Made by a program: the position numbers and the translations under genes. Of a stretch of 64,000 nt of DNA, positions 17,093 to 26,539 are shown piece after piece. Each line of letters begins with the position of its first letter. Position 1 is the first letter of the stretch. This stretch comes from Novosphingobium album (ex Liu et al. 2023). GTDB lineage: Bacteria; Pseudomonadota; Alphaproteobacteria; Sphingomonadales; Sphingomonadaceae. The stretch is taken from the NCBI RefSeq assembly GCF_029076845.1, contig NZ_JARESE010000049.1:62001-126000 (forward strand), read 5' to 3'. A model generated the notes under the pieces. The model worked only from the letters and a program-made list of their open reading frames with translations, made no database searches and was not told the origin of the DNA.

Positions 17093-18445
17093 ATGAGCGA
17101 CGCGAAGCACGCCGTGGCCGTCCGGCCGGCCAGCGATGTCTCGCCGGCCGTGGGGCTGGTGGGGCTTGCCGGCCTGTTCGTGTGGATCGTGATCTGCCGC
17201 AACTGGGCCGGCATCGCCGAAGCCTTCGCCATTCCCGGCCCGCGCGAGCCGCTGTCCGGGCCTTACGCGGCCTTGACGACGATGCTGTTCACCGGCGTGC
17301 CGATGGTGCTGTGGTCGGTGCTGGTCGACAAGGTGCACTTGCGGGCCTCCACCGGGATCGACTGGACGCTGCGCCGCGCGCCTGGCGCGACGCTGGATAT
17401 CTCGATCACCAAGCTGGCCGGCCTGTGGGCGACCTGGGCGATGATCGGCTTCTTCTACTGCGTCGCGCGCTGGTACTGGTCGGGCCAGTACCTGTTCGCG
17501 ATGGAAGTGATCGGCGCGGCTGCGGTGCCCACCTTCCTGCTTTCGGTGCCTTACGTGCTGTGGCTCGATCGCTACCTGATCGAGCCGCGCGACGGCGCCT
17601 GGCATTTCGGCGCGATGCTGATCGGGCGCGAGAGCTGGGATGCCGAACGGGTCAAGCGCCATTGGCGCGCCTGGGCGATCAAGGGCTTCTTCGGCGCCTT
17701 CATGATCTCGATCCTGCCGCCCGGCTTCTACACCGTCGTCACCGCCGATTTCGGGGCCATCGCCGCCGATCCGGTCGCGTTGGCCGGCGTGCTGATCGAG
17801 GCGCTGTTCCTGATCGACGTGCAGATCGGCACGGTGGGCTATCTCGTCACGCTGCGCCCGCTTGATGCGCATATCCGCAGCGGCAATCCCCATCTCGCCG
17901 GCTGGGTCGCGGCGCTGATATGCTATCCGCCGTTCGTCTGGGGCACGATGGGCAATGCCAATGTGCTGGCCTACGAAGTCAACACCGCCGGCTGGGCGCA
18001 ATGGATGGCGGGCAATCCGGCGTTGCTGTGGATCTGGGGCGCGCTGCTGGTGTTCCTTACCGGGGTCTATGCCTGGGCGACTTTCGCCTTTGGCCTGCGC
18101 TTTTCCAACCTCACCTATCGCGGCGTGCTGACCAACGGGCCTTACCGCTTCACCCGGCATCCGGCTTATCTGTCGAAGAACCTGTTCTGGTGGTGCTCTA
18201 CCCTGCCGTTCCTCGTCACCAACCATTCGTTGACCGACGTGGTGCGCAACACGGTGATGCTGGGCGTGGTCAGCGGCATCTATTTCTGGCGTGCGAAGAC
18301 CGAGGAGAAGCACCTCCTGGCCGAAGACGCGAAATATCGCGAATATCACGCCTGGATGGCCGAGAATGCTTTCATCACGCGGCTGTTTTCGATGGCGGGC
18401 CAGCGGCTGCTGCCGCGTCCCCGGCCGATGCAGCCGGCCGAATGA
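17093..18445 (+). CDS. Isoprenylcysteine-methyltransferase-like membrane protein
   Basis: Polytopic inner-membrane protein of 450 residues with about nine or ten hydrophobic segments. The C-terminal part has the ICMT/PEMT-type SAM-binding pattern: GVLTNGPYRFTRHPAYLSKN, then a hydrophobic hairpin, then RAKTEEKHLLAED. It therefore probably methylates a lipid-like or isoprenoid substrate at the membrane. The N-terminal 250 residues contain further membrane helices and are not recognised as a known domain. It stands alone between bamB and the convergent gshA. The actual substrate is unknown. Confidence 0.75.
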   Translation: MSDAKHAVAVRPASDVSPAVGLVGLAGLFVWIVICRNWAGIAEAFAIPGPREPLSGPYAALTTMLFTGVPMVLWSVLVDKVHLRASTGIDWTLRRAPGATLDISITKLAGLWATWAMIGFFYCVARWYWSGQYLFAMEVIGAAAVPTFLLSVPYVLWLDRYLIEPRDGAWHFGAMLIGRESWDAERVKRHWRAWAIKGFFGAFMISILPPGFYTVVTADFGAIAADPVALAGVLIEALFLIDVQIGTVGYLVTLRPLDAHIRSGNPHLAGWVAALICYPPFVWGTMGNANVLAYEVNTAGWAQWMAGNPALLWIWGALLVFLTGVYAWATFAFGLRFSNLTYRGVLTNGPYRFTRHPAYLSKNLFWWCSTLPFLVTNHSLTDVVRNTVMLGVVSGIYFWRAKTEEKHLLAEDAKYREYHAWMAENAFITRLFSMAGQRLLPRPRPMQPAE

Positions 18446-18533
18446 TCAGGGCACCGCGGCGCTTGCCATCCGATATGCGGTGATCCGGCGCCCGCTTGAG
18501 CCCCGGACCGCTCGGGCGCGTCCACGATCGCGT

Positions 18534-19904
18534 TTAGAAGCTTTCCTCGTAGATGCGGCTGATATCGCCGCCCCATTCGCCGTGGAACTTGTCGAGCAGG
18601 CGCTGCGCCGGCACTTTGCCGGACTTGACGATCTCGGCCAGCGGCTCAAGAAAACCGCTCTCGTTGTTGCCGCCGGTATCGAGCCGGCCGCGCGCGTTGA
18701 GCCCGGCCCGCGCGATGTCGACCACTTCGCCCGCGATCTTGCGCAAGGTGCCGCCGCCGGGGATCGGCGCGTCGAGCCCCAGCCGGGGCACCGCGTTGCG
18801 CAGGGTCTCGCGCCCTTCCATGTCCCAGCCGCGCACCAGGTCCCAGGCGGCATCGAGCGCGCCCTGATCGTACAGCAGGCCCACCCAGAACGCGGGCAGC
18901 GCGCAGATCCGGGTCCACGGGCCGCCATCGGCGCCGCGCATTTCGAGGAACGATTTCAGCCGCACTTCGGGAAAGGCGGTGGAAAGATGGTCGGTCCAGT
19001 CGCTCAGGCGCGGCAGTTCGCCGGGCAGGGCCGGCAAGCGGCCTTCCATGAAATCGCGGAAGCTCTGGCCGGCGGCGTCGATGTATTTCCCATCGCGAAA
19101 GACGAAGTACATCGGCACGTCGAGCATGTAGTTCACATAGCTTTCATAGCCGAAATCGCCGTCGAACACGAAAGGCAGCATCCCGGTCCGCGCCGGGTCG
19201 GTGTCCGACCAGATGTGGCTGCGATAGGAGAGGAAGCCGTTGGGCTTGCCCTCGGTGAACGGGGAATTGGCGAACAGCGCGGTGGCGAGCGGTTGCAACG
19301 CCAGGCTGGTGCGGAACTTGTGCACCATGTCGGCCTCGCTGGAATAATCGAGGTTCACCTGGATGGTGCAGGTGCGCAGCATCATGTCGAGACCCATCGT
19401 GCCGACGCGGGGCATGTGCCGCAGCATGATCGCGTAGCGGCCCTTGGGCATCACCGGCAGCTCGTCGCGCCGCTTGTCGGGCCACATGCCGAGGCCGAGG
19501 AAGCCGGTGCCGGTCCGCTCGCCGATGGCTTTTACTTGTTCGAGGTGGCGCCCGGTTTCGTTGCAGGTCTCGTGCAGGTTTTCAAGCGGGGCACCCGAGA
19601 GTTCGAGCTGGCCGGCGGGTTCGAGGCTGACGGCGCCGTCCTCGCCGCGCAGGGCGATGACCTTGCCGCCTTCCTCCACCGGCTCCCAGCCGAACTCGGT
19701 CAGCGCCATCAGCATGTCGTGGATGCCGCCAGGTTCGTCATAGGAAGGCGCGTGGTGATCGCCGACATCGTAGACGAGCTTTTCATGCTCGGTGCCGATG
19801 CGCCATTTCTCGCGCGGCTTCTCGCCCGCCGCCATGGGTTCGGCGAGTTGGGAGATGGATTCGATCACCGGATCGATATGATCCGACATCTCGCGCGTGC
19901 TCAT
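18534..19904 (-). CDS. gshA: Glutamate-cysteine ligase, plant/alphaproteobacterial type
   Basis: ATP-dependent enzyme that joins glutamate and cysteine in the first step of glutathione synthesis, 456 residues. Conserved segments include WRIGTEHEKLVYD, LEPAGQLELSGAP, MPKGRYAIMLRHM, CTIQVNLDYSSE and the Arg-rich SYRSHIWSDTDPARTGM region. The C-terminal half carries FLEMRGADGG. The ATG at 19904 gives the standard N-terminus (MSTREMSDHIDPV). The open frame beyond it is antisense to nothing useful and overlaps rsmE. It lies 37 bp after rsmE on the same strand, probably in one transcript. Confidence 0.94.
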   Translation of the reverse strand: MSTREMSDHIDPVIESISQLAEPMAAGEKPREKWRIGTEHEKLVYDVGDHHAPSYDEPGGIHDMLMALTEFGWEPVEEGGKVIALRGEDGAVSLEPAGQLELSGAPLENLHETCNETGRHLEQVKAIGERTGTGFLGLGMWPDKRRDELPVMPKGRYAIMLRHMPRVGTMGLDMMLRTCTIQVNLDYSSEADMVHKFRTSLALQPLATALFANSPFTEGKPNGFLSYRSHIWSDTDPARTGMLPFVFDGDFGYESYVNYMLDVPMYFVFRDGKYIDAAGQSFRDFMEGRLPALPGELPRLSDWTDHLSTAFPEVRLKSFLEMRGADGGPWTRICALPAFWVGLLYDQGALDAAWDLVRGWDMEGRETLRNAVPRLGLDAPIPGGGTLRKIAGEVVDIARAGLNARGRLDTGGNNESGFLEPLAEIVKSGKVPAQRLLDKFHGEWGGDISRIYEESF

Positions 19905-19941
19905 GGGCGTGCCGTTAGGGGAGAGACCGGGGGAGCGCCAG

Positions 19942-20691
19942 CTATTTATGCCAGTCGCCCGCCAGCCCCATCCACAATGCCGTCGCGGCGATGGCGGCGG
20001 TCTCGCCGCGCAGGATGCGCGGGCCCAGCGAAATCGCGCGCGCTTGCGGATGCGCGCGGATCGCAGCGCGCTCGGCATCGTCGAACCCGCCTTCGGGGCC
20101 GACCAGCAGCGCCGCCGGGCCGGCATGGGCGGTAAAGGCGGTGGCGGCGGGCGCGCCGCCCGTCTCGTCGGCGAAGAACAGCGCGCGGTCCCCGGGCCAG
20201 TCGCGCAGCAGCGCATCGAGCTTCACCGGCTCGGCAAGCTGGGGCAGCGCGGTGCGCGCGCATTGCTCGGCCGCTTCGGTGACGATGGCGCGCGCGCGTT
20301 CGGCGTTGAGCTTGTCGGCCACGCAGCGCCGCGTCACCACCGGCTGGAGGCGCCGCACGCCCAGCTCGGTGCCTTTTTCGAGCACGAGATCGAAGTTCGG
20401 CTTCTTGAGCAGCGCGGCGCAGAGCGTGAAATCGGGCACCTGCTCACGCAGGCGCAAGCGGTCGCGCACGGTCAGCGTGATCTCGCGCTTCGCCACGGCG
20501 CTGACCGTGGCGGCCCATTCGCCCGTCGCATCGTCGCACAGGATCACCGCGTCGCCCGTGGCCACGCGCATCACCCTGGCCAGATAATGCGCCTGCCCCT
20601 CGCCGATGGTCACGGGGACGCCGGGTGCCAGGACATCGCCCACGAACAGGCGCGGCGCGCTGCGAGGCGGCCAGGCGGGCGTCGCGATCAA
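19942..20691 (-). CDS. rsmE: 16S rRNA (uracil1498-N3)-methyltransferase
   Basis: SPOUT-class SAM-dependent methyltransferase acting on U1498 of 16S rRNA, 249 residues from the TTG used. An N-terminal PUA-like domain opens APRLFVGDVL. The knotted SAM-binding C-terminus has the signatures LLVGPEGGFDDAE and LGPRILRGETAAIAA. The start is uncertain. TTG at 20691 gives LIATPAWPP and lies 11 bp after the upstream stop, while a GTG at 20736 would overlap the upstream peptidase gene by 34 bp. It sits between the M20 peptidase and gshA genes on the same strand. Confidence 0.93.
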   Translation of the reverse strand: MIATPAWPPRSAPRLFVGDVLAPGVPVTIGEGQAHYLARVMRVATGDAVILCDDATGEWAATVSAVAKREITLTVRDRLRLREQVPDFTLCAALLKKPNFDLVLEKGTELGVRRLQPVVTRRCVADKLNAERARAIVTEAAEQCARTALPQLAEPVKLDALLRDWPGDRALFFADETGGAPAATAFTAHAGPAALLVGPEGGFDDAERAAIRAHPQARAISLGPRILRGETAAIAATALWMGLAGDWHK

Positions 20692-20702
20692 AGCCGGCGG
20701 CC

Positions 20703-22097
20703 TTACCGGGCGATCGTGCGCAGCACCGTTTCCCACTGCTTCACGCCGGGATCGAGCGTCGCCAGCGGCAGCCGTTCGTTAAGCCCGTGGGCGAACTCGT
20801 CCTCGGGCCGGATGAACGAGGCCGAGACGGCCAGCGCGGTGATGCCCTTGGCGCGGAAATGCATCGAATCGGTCGCGCCCGCGCTCATGCCCGGAACGAT
20901 GGCGATGCCCGGCGCGCGTTCGTGCACCGCCTTGTCGACGGCGGCCATGATCCTGGGGTCCAGCGGCGATTCGATCGATTCGAGCGTGCCGTTGTCCTTG
21001 AACGCGATGCCGATCGCCGGATCGGCGATGATCTCGCCCAGCGTCTGCTGCACACCGGCGCGGCTGGTGCCGGGGAAGATGCGGCAATTGACGTTGGCTT
21101 CCACCGATTGCGGCAGCGCGTTGGGCGCGTGGCCGCCGTTCACCATCGTCGGCACGCAAGTCGTGCGGATCACGCCGATATATTCGGGGCGCGCGGAAAG
21201 CGCGGCGATCGCCGCCTCGTCCTTCGGGTTGGCGGCATAGGCGCGCATGGCCGGCGCGATATCGGCGGGGGCCTGCGGTGCGCTGCCTTCGAGGTAGGCC
21301 TTGGTCAGCGGGCTGAGCTGCGGCGGGAACTTGTAGGCCCAGATCCTGGCCAGCGCGGTGCCCATCGCGGCGATCGGGTTGGTCTTGCCCGGCCGGCTGG
21401 AATGGCCGCCCGGATCGCTGATCTTCAGCGTATAATCGGCGTAAGTCTTCTCGCCGGCCTGCACCTGATAGACGAACGGCGTGCCATCGGCGGAAAGCTC
21501 GCCCCCGCCTGCGTCGGCATTGAGCACCAGCGCGGCATCGGCCAGCGCGTCGGCCATGGCCTTGGTGGTGGCCATCTGGGTTTCCTCGTCCCCCGAAAAG
21601 CCGATGACGATATCGCGCGACGGCACCCAGCCTTCGCGCTTCAGCTTGGCGATCGCGGCCATGACCATGGCAAGGTCGCCCTTGTTGTCGATCGCGCCGC
21701 GCCCATAGACGAAGCCGTTCTCGACCACCGCCTTGAACGGATCGCGCTCCCAGTCGGCCGGCCTCGCCTCGACCACGTCCATATGCGCGATCACCACATA
21801 GGGCTTGGCCTTGCGATCGCGGCCGGGATAGCGCGCGGTGAGGTAGCCGGTCTCGCCCAGCGGGGTGAACGCCACGTCCTCGGCCCTGAACCCGGCGGCG
21901 ACGAGCCGCGCCTTGAGCTTTTGCGCCAGCACCGGCACTTGCCCGCGCCCGGCGACGGTCGGCACCTCGATCGCTTCCCTGAGGATCGCCAGCGCTTCCT
22001 GGCCGGCCGGGGTGGCGGGGCCGGAGGCGCCCGTTTGGGCCGAGGCGGGCAGGGCGGCCGCCAGCAGGGCGGGAACGGCAAGCAGGGCTGAACGCAT
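20703..22097 (-). CDS. Secreted M20 family metallopeptidase
   Basis: Zinc-dependent M20 peptidase, 464 residues, exported by a Sec signal peptide (MRSALLAVPALLAAALPASAQ). The metal ligands follow the family pattern: His in VIAHMDVVEA, bridging Asp in GRGAIDNKGDLA, the catalytic Glu pair in SGDEETQ, Asp in LNADAGGG, and a C-terminal His. The dimerisation domain has GGHSSRP. The ATG at 22097 is preceded by GGAAAGAG. It heads a minus-strand run with rsmE and gshA. It probably trims peptides in the periplasm. The exact specificity (carboxypeptidase, dipeptidase or aminoacylase) cannot be told. Confidence 0.9.
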   Translation of the reverse strand: MRSALLAVPALLAAALPASAQTGASGPATPAGQEALAILREAIEVPTVAGRGQVPVLAQKLKARLVAAGFRAEDVAFTPLGETGYLTARYPGRDRKAKPYVVIAHMDVVEARPADWERDPFKAVVENGFVYGRGAIDNKGDLAMVMAAIAKLKREGWVPSRDIVIGFSGDEETQMATTKAMADALADAALVLNADAGGGELSADGTPFVYQVQAGEKTYADYTLKISDPGGHSSRPGKTNPIAAMGTALARIWAYKFPPQLSPLTKAYLEGSAPQAPADIAPAMRAYAANPKDEAAIAALSARPEYIGVIRTTCVPTMVNGGHAPNALPQSVEANVNCRIFPGTSRAGVQQTLGEIIADPAIGIAFKDNGTLESIESPLDPRIMAAVDKAVHERAPGIAIVPGMSAGATDSMHFRAKGITALAVSASFIRPEDEFAHGLNERLPLATLDPGVKQWETVLRTIAR

Positions 22098-22424
22098 CAA
22101 GGCTCTTTCCAATTCGGAGGCTGTCATCGCGGGACTGGTCCTGCCCTTGTCGCGCGATGCCAGGCCAAGTGCAACGCCCATGACAGGCCCGCGCACAGCC
22201 GCTAGGGCATTTTCCGGTCGACCGTTGCCGGTCGAAGGCTCGGAAAAATCCGGCGACCAAGGCAGGCACGCCGCTGTCGAGGCTTGCGGCGGGATGGCTC
22301 GGCACACAGCGGGAAGGCGCAGGAACATGGCGATATTTCCAGGTTTTTCGACGCGGCGATGGGCCATCCCGGGCAAGTTCCCGTGGCACCGCGCGGTTCG
22401 CTCGCTTGTGGCCTGGCCCGCCCG
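22098..22424. other. Divergent intergenic region, no gene seen
   Basis: About 330 bp between the divergent M20 peptidase and siroheme-synthase-like genes. It contains short CCGGTCGA direct repeats (around 22210-22235) but no recognisable promoter or operator. The 22284-22424 part is open in the siroheme frame but does not resemble protein-coding sequence. Confidence 0.4.
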
Positions 22425-23210
22425 ATGATCGCGCACCTTCCCCTGTTCCATCGCATCGCCGGGCAGCCGGTGATCGTGCTGGGGACCGGGGACATCGCCG
22501 AGGCGCGGCGCCGGCTGGTGGAGCGCGCGGGCGGCGAAGTGATCGGCGATGCCGCGCAAGGCATCGACCGGGGCGCGCGGCTGGCCTTCGTTGCGCACGC
22601 CGACGAGGCGGATGCCCGCGCCGATACGCTGCGGCTGCGCCATGCCGGCATCCTGGTCAACACCGCCGACCGGCCCGAGCTGTGCGACTTCATCGTGCCC
22701 GCGATTCTCGATCGCGCGCCGGTCCTGCTGGCGATCGGCACGGGCGGCGCATCCGCCGGGCTGGCCAAGGCGCTGCGGCTGCGGCTGGAAGCGCTGCTGC
22801 CGTCCTCGCTGGGCCGGCTGGCCGAGGTACTGGCTGGCGCGCGCGCGGCGCTGCGGGCGCGCTGGCCCGATGCGGGCGATCGCCGCCGCGCGCTCGATGC
22901 CGCGCTGGGCCAGGGCGGCGCGCTCGATCCGCTCGATCCCGCGAGCGCCGGGCGGCTCGACGGCTGGCTGGCCGGCGGGCCGGACGGCACGCGCGATGCC
23001 ATGGTCGAGATCGTGCTGGCCAGCACCGATCCCGAAGACCTGACGCTGCGCCAGGCGCGCCTGCTCGGCTCGGCCGATTGCATCGCGCACGAGCCGCGGG
23101 TGCCGGCCGCGATCCTGGATCGCGCGCGGGCCGACGCGGCCCGGGTGCCGATCGCCCCCGGCGAAACCCCGCCGCTGCGCGCCGGCCTGGTGATCGTGCT
23201 GCGAAGCTGA
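22425..23210 (+). CDS. Siroheme synthase N-domain protein (precorrin-2 dehydrogenase/ferrochelatase)
   Basis: CysG-B/Met8-type protein, 261 residues, predicted to oxidise precorrin-2 with NAD and insert iron to make siroheme for sulfite or nitrite reductase. The NAD site is VIVLGTGDIAEARRRLVERAGGEV, later NTADRPELCDFIVPAI and LLAIGTGGASAGLAKALR match the family. The C-terminal third is looser and may be a degenerate dimerisation/chelatase part. No separate methyltransferase domain is fused. The ATG at 22425 lacks an obvious ribosome-binding site, so the start is not firm. Its stop abuts the convergent sulfatase gene with no gap. Confidence 0.85.
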   Translation: MIAHLPLFHRIAGQPVIVLGTGDIAEARRRLVERAGGEVIGDAAQGIDRGARLAFVAHADEADARADTLRLRHAGILVNTADRPELCDFIVPAILDRAPVLLAIGTGGASAGLAKALRLRLEALLPSSLGRLAEVLAGARAALRARWPDAGDRRRALDAALGQGGALDPLDPASAGRLDGWLAGGPDGTRDAMVEIVLASTDPEDLTLRQARLLGSADCIAHEPRVPAAILDRARADAARVPIAPGETPPLRAGLVIVLRS

Positions 23211-24626
23211 TTATCCGCCCGGCGTTCCCGCTTTCGCCGCGCGGTGCCGGAGCAGAATCCACGGTACGCGCTCGGCATCGAATTGCAGGCGGCTGCGCTG
23301 CTGGGTGAAGGGCGGCATGTGATCGCCGACGATCAGGATGTCGGTGGGCGGGAAGTCCGGCCGGCCGATCTCCTTCACCAGCGCGTCGGCGGTGTGGCCC
23401 CAGATCGAGAACAGGCGGCAGATCATCGGGAAATCGCCATCGAACTTCGCGCCGAGCCCTTCGCAATGCTCGGTGCCCAGCGCCTTGTTCTCGACGATCG
23501 GCAAATGCGAATTGAGCGTCAGCCAATAGATGAACTGCGGCTGCTTCGCGGTTTCGAGCTGGCGGCGGATGAAGCCCGGCACGCTGCGGTCGCAGGCGCC
23601 GGGAAAGACGTTGGGACACAGGCCCGCGCCGTGATCGAGCAGTTCCTGCCCGAAGACCATGCGCTGGAAGCCGATCAGCGGATACCAGCGGCTGCGATCG
23701 AAGAATTCGGGCTCGAACGCATGGTAGGACGTCGTGCGATAGCCTTGGCGCGCCAGCAGGGCGGGCAGGCAATCGGGCTGCGGAGCCCGGATCCTATCGT
23801 AATTGCCCCAATGCCCGCACAGTTCGCGGATCTCGCCACTGGTGGTCGATCCGAAATAGGGCGTGGTGCCGTGGATCATCTCGTAACGGCCGGCGAGTTC
23901 GGGGCGCATCCAGAACGCATCGAGCCGGGCGCGGAGCGCCGGGTCGCGCGGCTCTCCCATCGCTTCCACCACGATAAGGAGCAGGTTGGTCTTGCCGTCG
24001 GCCAGCGCGGCGAAGCCGGCCTGCGAGCTGGCCGAGCTGAACGGCGCGCCGTGCGGATCGGTGCGCGCGTAGGAGCCCATCGCGTCCTTCGAGATCGCAT
24101 AGTCGCCGCCCGTCAGCAGCAGCGTGGCGCCCACGGCGGCGAACAGCCAGCGGGGTCGGCGGAAATCGCTGGGCTGGCGTAGCAGCCACAGCCCGGTGCC
24201 GAGGATCAGCAGCAGCAGCGCGGCGCCCGCGACATATTCGATCGAGGCTTGCGGGTTCATGTCGAAGACGAGGCCGATCACCGAAAGGATCATCGTCACC
24301 GCCATGTTGAACATGCGCGCGATGAAGCTGATGACGAGATAGGCCATCAGCGCCAGGAACAGCCCGGCGCGGCCCGCGTAGTTCAGCCGCCGCGCGATCA
24401 GCCCGGCCAGCCCGCAAAGCACCACTTCGGGATAGCGCGGCGGCCCGCCCATCAGCGTGATCGGCAGGAACGGCAGGTTGGGCAGCACCAGCCAGCAGGC
24501 CAGCCAGTTGAGGAAGGCGCGGGTTTCCGTGTTCCGGCGGGGCGTGGCCGCTGGCCGGTCGGATCCATCGAGAACGTCGGGTCCATCGAGAGCGTCGGGT
24601 CGGTCGAGAGCGATGGTGAGCGACAT
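23211..24626 (-). CDS. LTA-synthase-like membrane sulfatase/phosphoethanolamine-transferase family protein
   Basis: Alkaline-phosphatase-superfamily membrane enzyme, 471 residues. After a short acidic N-terminus there are about five transmembrane helices (residues about 40-180), then a periplasmic catalytic domain. The probable nucleophile is a Thr in [14 protein letters not shown], and metal ligands lie in [10 protein letters not shown] and VGDHMPPF. Such enzymes transfer phosphoglycerol or phosphoethanolamine head groups onto envelope glycans, as in OpgB and EptA. The ATG at 24626 follows AAGGGAAGG. The N-terminus contains a short tandem repeat (LDxPD). The substrate is unknown. Confidence 0.82.
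   Translation of the reverse strand: MSLTIALDRPDALDGPDVLDGSDRPAATPRRNTETRAFLNWLACWLVLPNLPFLPITLMGGPPRYPEVVLCGLAGLIARRLNYAGRAGLFLALMAYLVISFIARMFNMAVTMILSVIGLVFDMNPQASIEYVAGAALLLLILGTGLWLLRQPSDFRRPRWLFAAVGATLLLTGGDYAISKDAMGSYARTDPHGAPFSSASSQAGFAALADGKTNLLLIVVEAMGEPRDPALRARLDAFWMRPELAGRYEMIHGTTPYFGSTTSGEIRELCGHWGNYDRIRAPQPDCLPALLARQGYRTTSYHAFEPEFFDRSRWYPLIGFQRMVFGQELLDHGAGLCPNVFPGACDRSVPGFIRRQLETAKQPQFIYWLTLNSHLPIVENKALGTEHCEGLGAKFDGDFPMICRLFSIWGHTADALVKEIGRPDFPPTDILIVGDHMPPFTQQRSRLQFDAERVPWILLRHRAAKAGTPGG
24561..24614. repeat. Three 18-bp tandem units inside the sulfatase gene
   Basis: Units at 24561-24578, 24579-24596 and 24597-24614 are near-identical (GGRTCNRTCGAGARCGTC pattern). On the minus strand they encode the six-residue repeats [12 protein letters not shown] and VLDGSD at the cytoplasmic N-terminus. 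They could change copy number by slippage. Confidence 0.7.
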
Positions 24627-24948
24627 GCCTTCCCTTTCGCAGCCTCCATGCACCAGGATGGTTAACGATTGCTTGCGCGCAGGGGATGATCGCGGGGGCC
24701 ACGCGCGGCTTGCCTCTTGCAATCCGGGCTCCCCTTGCGTATGGGCGCGCCTTCGAAATTCCCTTCCGCATGCGGCAAGGGCGCGCGAACCCTTGAAGAG
24801 CTGCGATCGGGGGGTTTGGCGAGGTGGTTTCCCGCTTTGGCGGAACCGGAAAAAATCGGTCACGCAGGCCATGCCTTCGGGAGCGCCATACCGGCGTTCG
24901 GGCGGGTTCTGCCTCTGGCGCGCGGCGAAAAATGAAGGACCAGGGTCA
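24627..24948. other. Intergenic region before rplS, no gene seen
   Basis: About 320 bp between the divergent sulfatase gene and rplS, presumably holding both promoters and the rplS leader. No structured RNA leader or regulatory motif could be recognised. trmD, often upstream of rplS, is absent. Confidence 0.4.
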
Positions 24949-25332
24949 ATGAACCTGATTCAGCAGATCGAGGCCGAGGAAATCGCCAAGGCCGCCAAGG
25001 AAATCCCGACGTTCCGTCCGGGCGATACGCTTCGCGTCGGCGTGAAGGTCGTCGAAGGCACCCGCACCCGCGTGCAGAACTTCGAAGGCGTGTGCATCGC
25101 GCGTTCGAACCGCGGCATGGGTTCCAACTTCACTGTCCGCAAGATCAGCTTCGGCGAAGGCGTGGAGCGCGTGTTCCCGCTCTATTCGCCGAACATCGAT
25201 TCGATCGCCGTCGTCCGCAAGGGCGTGGTGCGTCGCGCCAAGCTGTATTACCTGCGTGGCCGCACCGGCAAACGCGCCCGTATTGCCGAGCGCCGCGACA
25301 TTAAGCCCGGCGCCGAGGCCGGGCAGGGTTGA
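24949..25332 (+). CDS. rplS: 50S ribosomal protein L19
   Basis: Large-subunit ribosomal protein at the 30S-50S interface, 127 residues. The core reads [55 protein letters not shown] and [19 protein letters not shown], matching L19 throughout. The ATG at 24949 is preceded by AAGGACCAGGGTCA. A strong terminator follows at 25381-25417, so it is separated from the asd gene downstream. Confidence 0.97.
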   Translation: MNLIQQIEAEEIAKAAKEIPTFRPGDTLRVGVKVVEGTRTRVQNFEGVCIARSNRGMGSNFTVRKISFGEGVERVFPLYSPNIDSIAVVRKGVVRRAKLYYLRGRTGKRARIAERRDIKPGAEAGQG

Positions 25333-25380
25333 CGGGAGGCTGATCCCACAAAGTTCAGTCACCACGAAATCAGACCGAAG

Positions 25381-25417
25381 CGGCCGGCTCCACTACCAGG
25401 AGACCGGCCGTTTTTCT
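25381..25417 (+). terminator. Intrinsic terminator of rplS
   Basis: CGGCCGG (25381-25387) pairs with CCGGCCG (25404-25410), with an inner CTCC/GGAG stem and an ACTACCA loop. TTTTTCTT follows. It stands just before the asd ribosome-binding site. Confidence 0.88.
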
Positions 25418-25435
25418 TATCAAGGGATACGTGAA

Positions 25436-26461
25436 ATGGGTTATCGGGTAGCCGTCGTCGGCGCGACCGGCAATGTCGGCCGCGAAATGCTGAACATCCT
25501 CGCCGAGCGCGAGTTTCCCTGCGACGAGATCGCCGCCGTCGCCAGCCCGCGCTCGACCGGGACCGAGATCGAGTACGGCGATACCGGCAAGATGCTCAAG
25601 GTGAGGAACATCGAACATTTCGATTTCACCGGCTGGGACATCGCCCTGTTCGCCGCCGGCTCGGGCCCGACCAGGATCTATGCGCCCAAGGCGGCCTCGC
25701 AGGGCTGCGTGGTGATCGACAACTCCTCGCTCTATCGCATGGAGCCCGACGTCCCGCTGATCGTGCCCGAAGTGAACCCGGATGCGATCGATGGCTACAA
25801 GGCGCGCAACATCATCGCCAATCCCAACTGCTCGACCGCGCAGATGGTGGTGGCATTGAAGCCGCTGCACGATGCCGCGAGGATCAAGCGCGTGGTCGTC
25901 TCCACCTACCAGTCGACCTCCGGCGCGGGCAAGGCTGGTATGGACGAGCTGTTCGAGCAGAGCCGCGCGATCTTCGTCGGCGATCCGGTGGTGCCTCACA
26001 AGTTCACCAAGCAGATCGCCTTCAACGTGATCCCGCACATCGACGTCTTCCTGGATGATGGCTCGACCAAGGAAGAATGGAAGATGGTGGTGGAAACCAA
26101 GAAGATCCTCGATTCCAGGATCAAGGTCCATGCCACTTGCGTGCGCGTGCCGGTCTTCGTCGGCCATTCGGAATCGCTCAACATCGAGTTCGAAAGCGAG
26201 CTTTCGGCCGAGCAGGCGCAGGACATCCTGCGCGAGGCGCCGGGCGTGATGCTCGTCGACAAGCGCGAGGACGGCGGATACGTCACCCCGGTCGAATGCG
26301 TGGGCGACGGCGCGACCTACATCAGCCGCGTGCGCGAGGATCCGACGATCGAGAATGGCCTGGCCCTGTGGTGCGTCTCGGACAACTTGCGCAAGGGCGC
26401 CGCGCTCAACGCGGTGCAGATCGCCGAGCTGCTGGGACGGCGCCACCTCAAGAAGGGGTGA
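25436..26461 (+). CDS. asd: Aspartate-semialdehyde dehydrogenase
   Basis: NADPH-dependent enzyme that reduces aspartyl phosphate to aspartate semialdehyde, feeding lysine/diaminopimelate, threonine and methionine synthesis; 341 residues. The cofactor loop is VGATGNVGREM, the catalytic Cys132 lies in NPNCSTAQM, and the active-site His in RVPVFVGHSES. STYQSTSGAGKAGM is also diagnostic. The ATG at 25436 follows AAGGGATACGTGAA. A perfect 12-bp hairpin follows the stop at 26470-26496. Length and motifs are normal for the family. Confidence 0.96.
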   Translation: MGYRVAVVGATGNVGREMLNILAEREFPCDEIAAVASPRSTGTEIEYGDTGKMLKVRNIEHFDFTGWDIALFAAGSGPTRIYAPKAASQGCVVIDNSSLYRMEPDVPLIVPEVNPDAIDGYKARNIIANPNCSTAQMVVALKPLHDAARIKRVVVSTYQSTSGAGKAGMDELFEQSRAIFVGDPVVPHKFTKQIAFNVIPHIDVFLDDGSTKEEWKMVVETKKILDSRIKVHATCVRVPVFVGHSESLNIEFESELSAEQAQDILREAPGVMLVDKREDGGYVTPVECVGDGATYISRVREDPTIENGLALWCVSDNLRKGAALNAVQIAELLGRRHLKKG

Positions 26462-26469
26462 TCGGCGGA

Positions 26470-26496
26470 GCGCACCCGCTTGCCAAGCGGGTGCGC
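26470..26496. terminator. Perfect 12-bp hairpin after asd
   Basis: GCGCACCCGCTT (26470-26481) and AAGCGGGTGCGC (26485-26496) are perfect inverse complements around a 3-nt loop, GCC. No T-run follows, so it may stop transcription with Rho, or stabilise the 3' end of the mRNA. Confidence 0.55.
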
Positions 26497-26539
26497 CGCC
26501 TCCACCTATCTAACCTGCAAGGCAAGGGAGATAGGCATC

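Noticed and set aside
24561..24614. Tandem repeats as a CRISPR array
   Set aside because: The units are 18 bp, directly adjacent with no spacers, and in frame within a gene.
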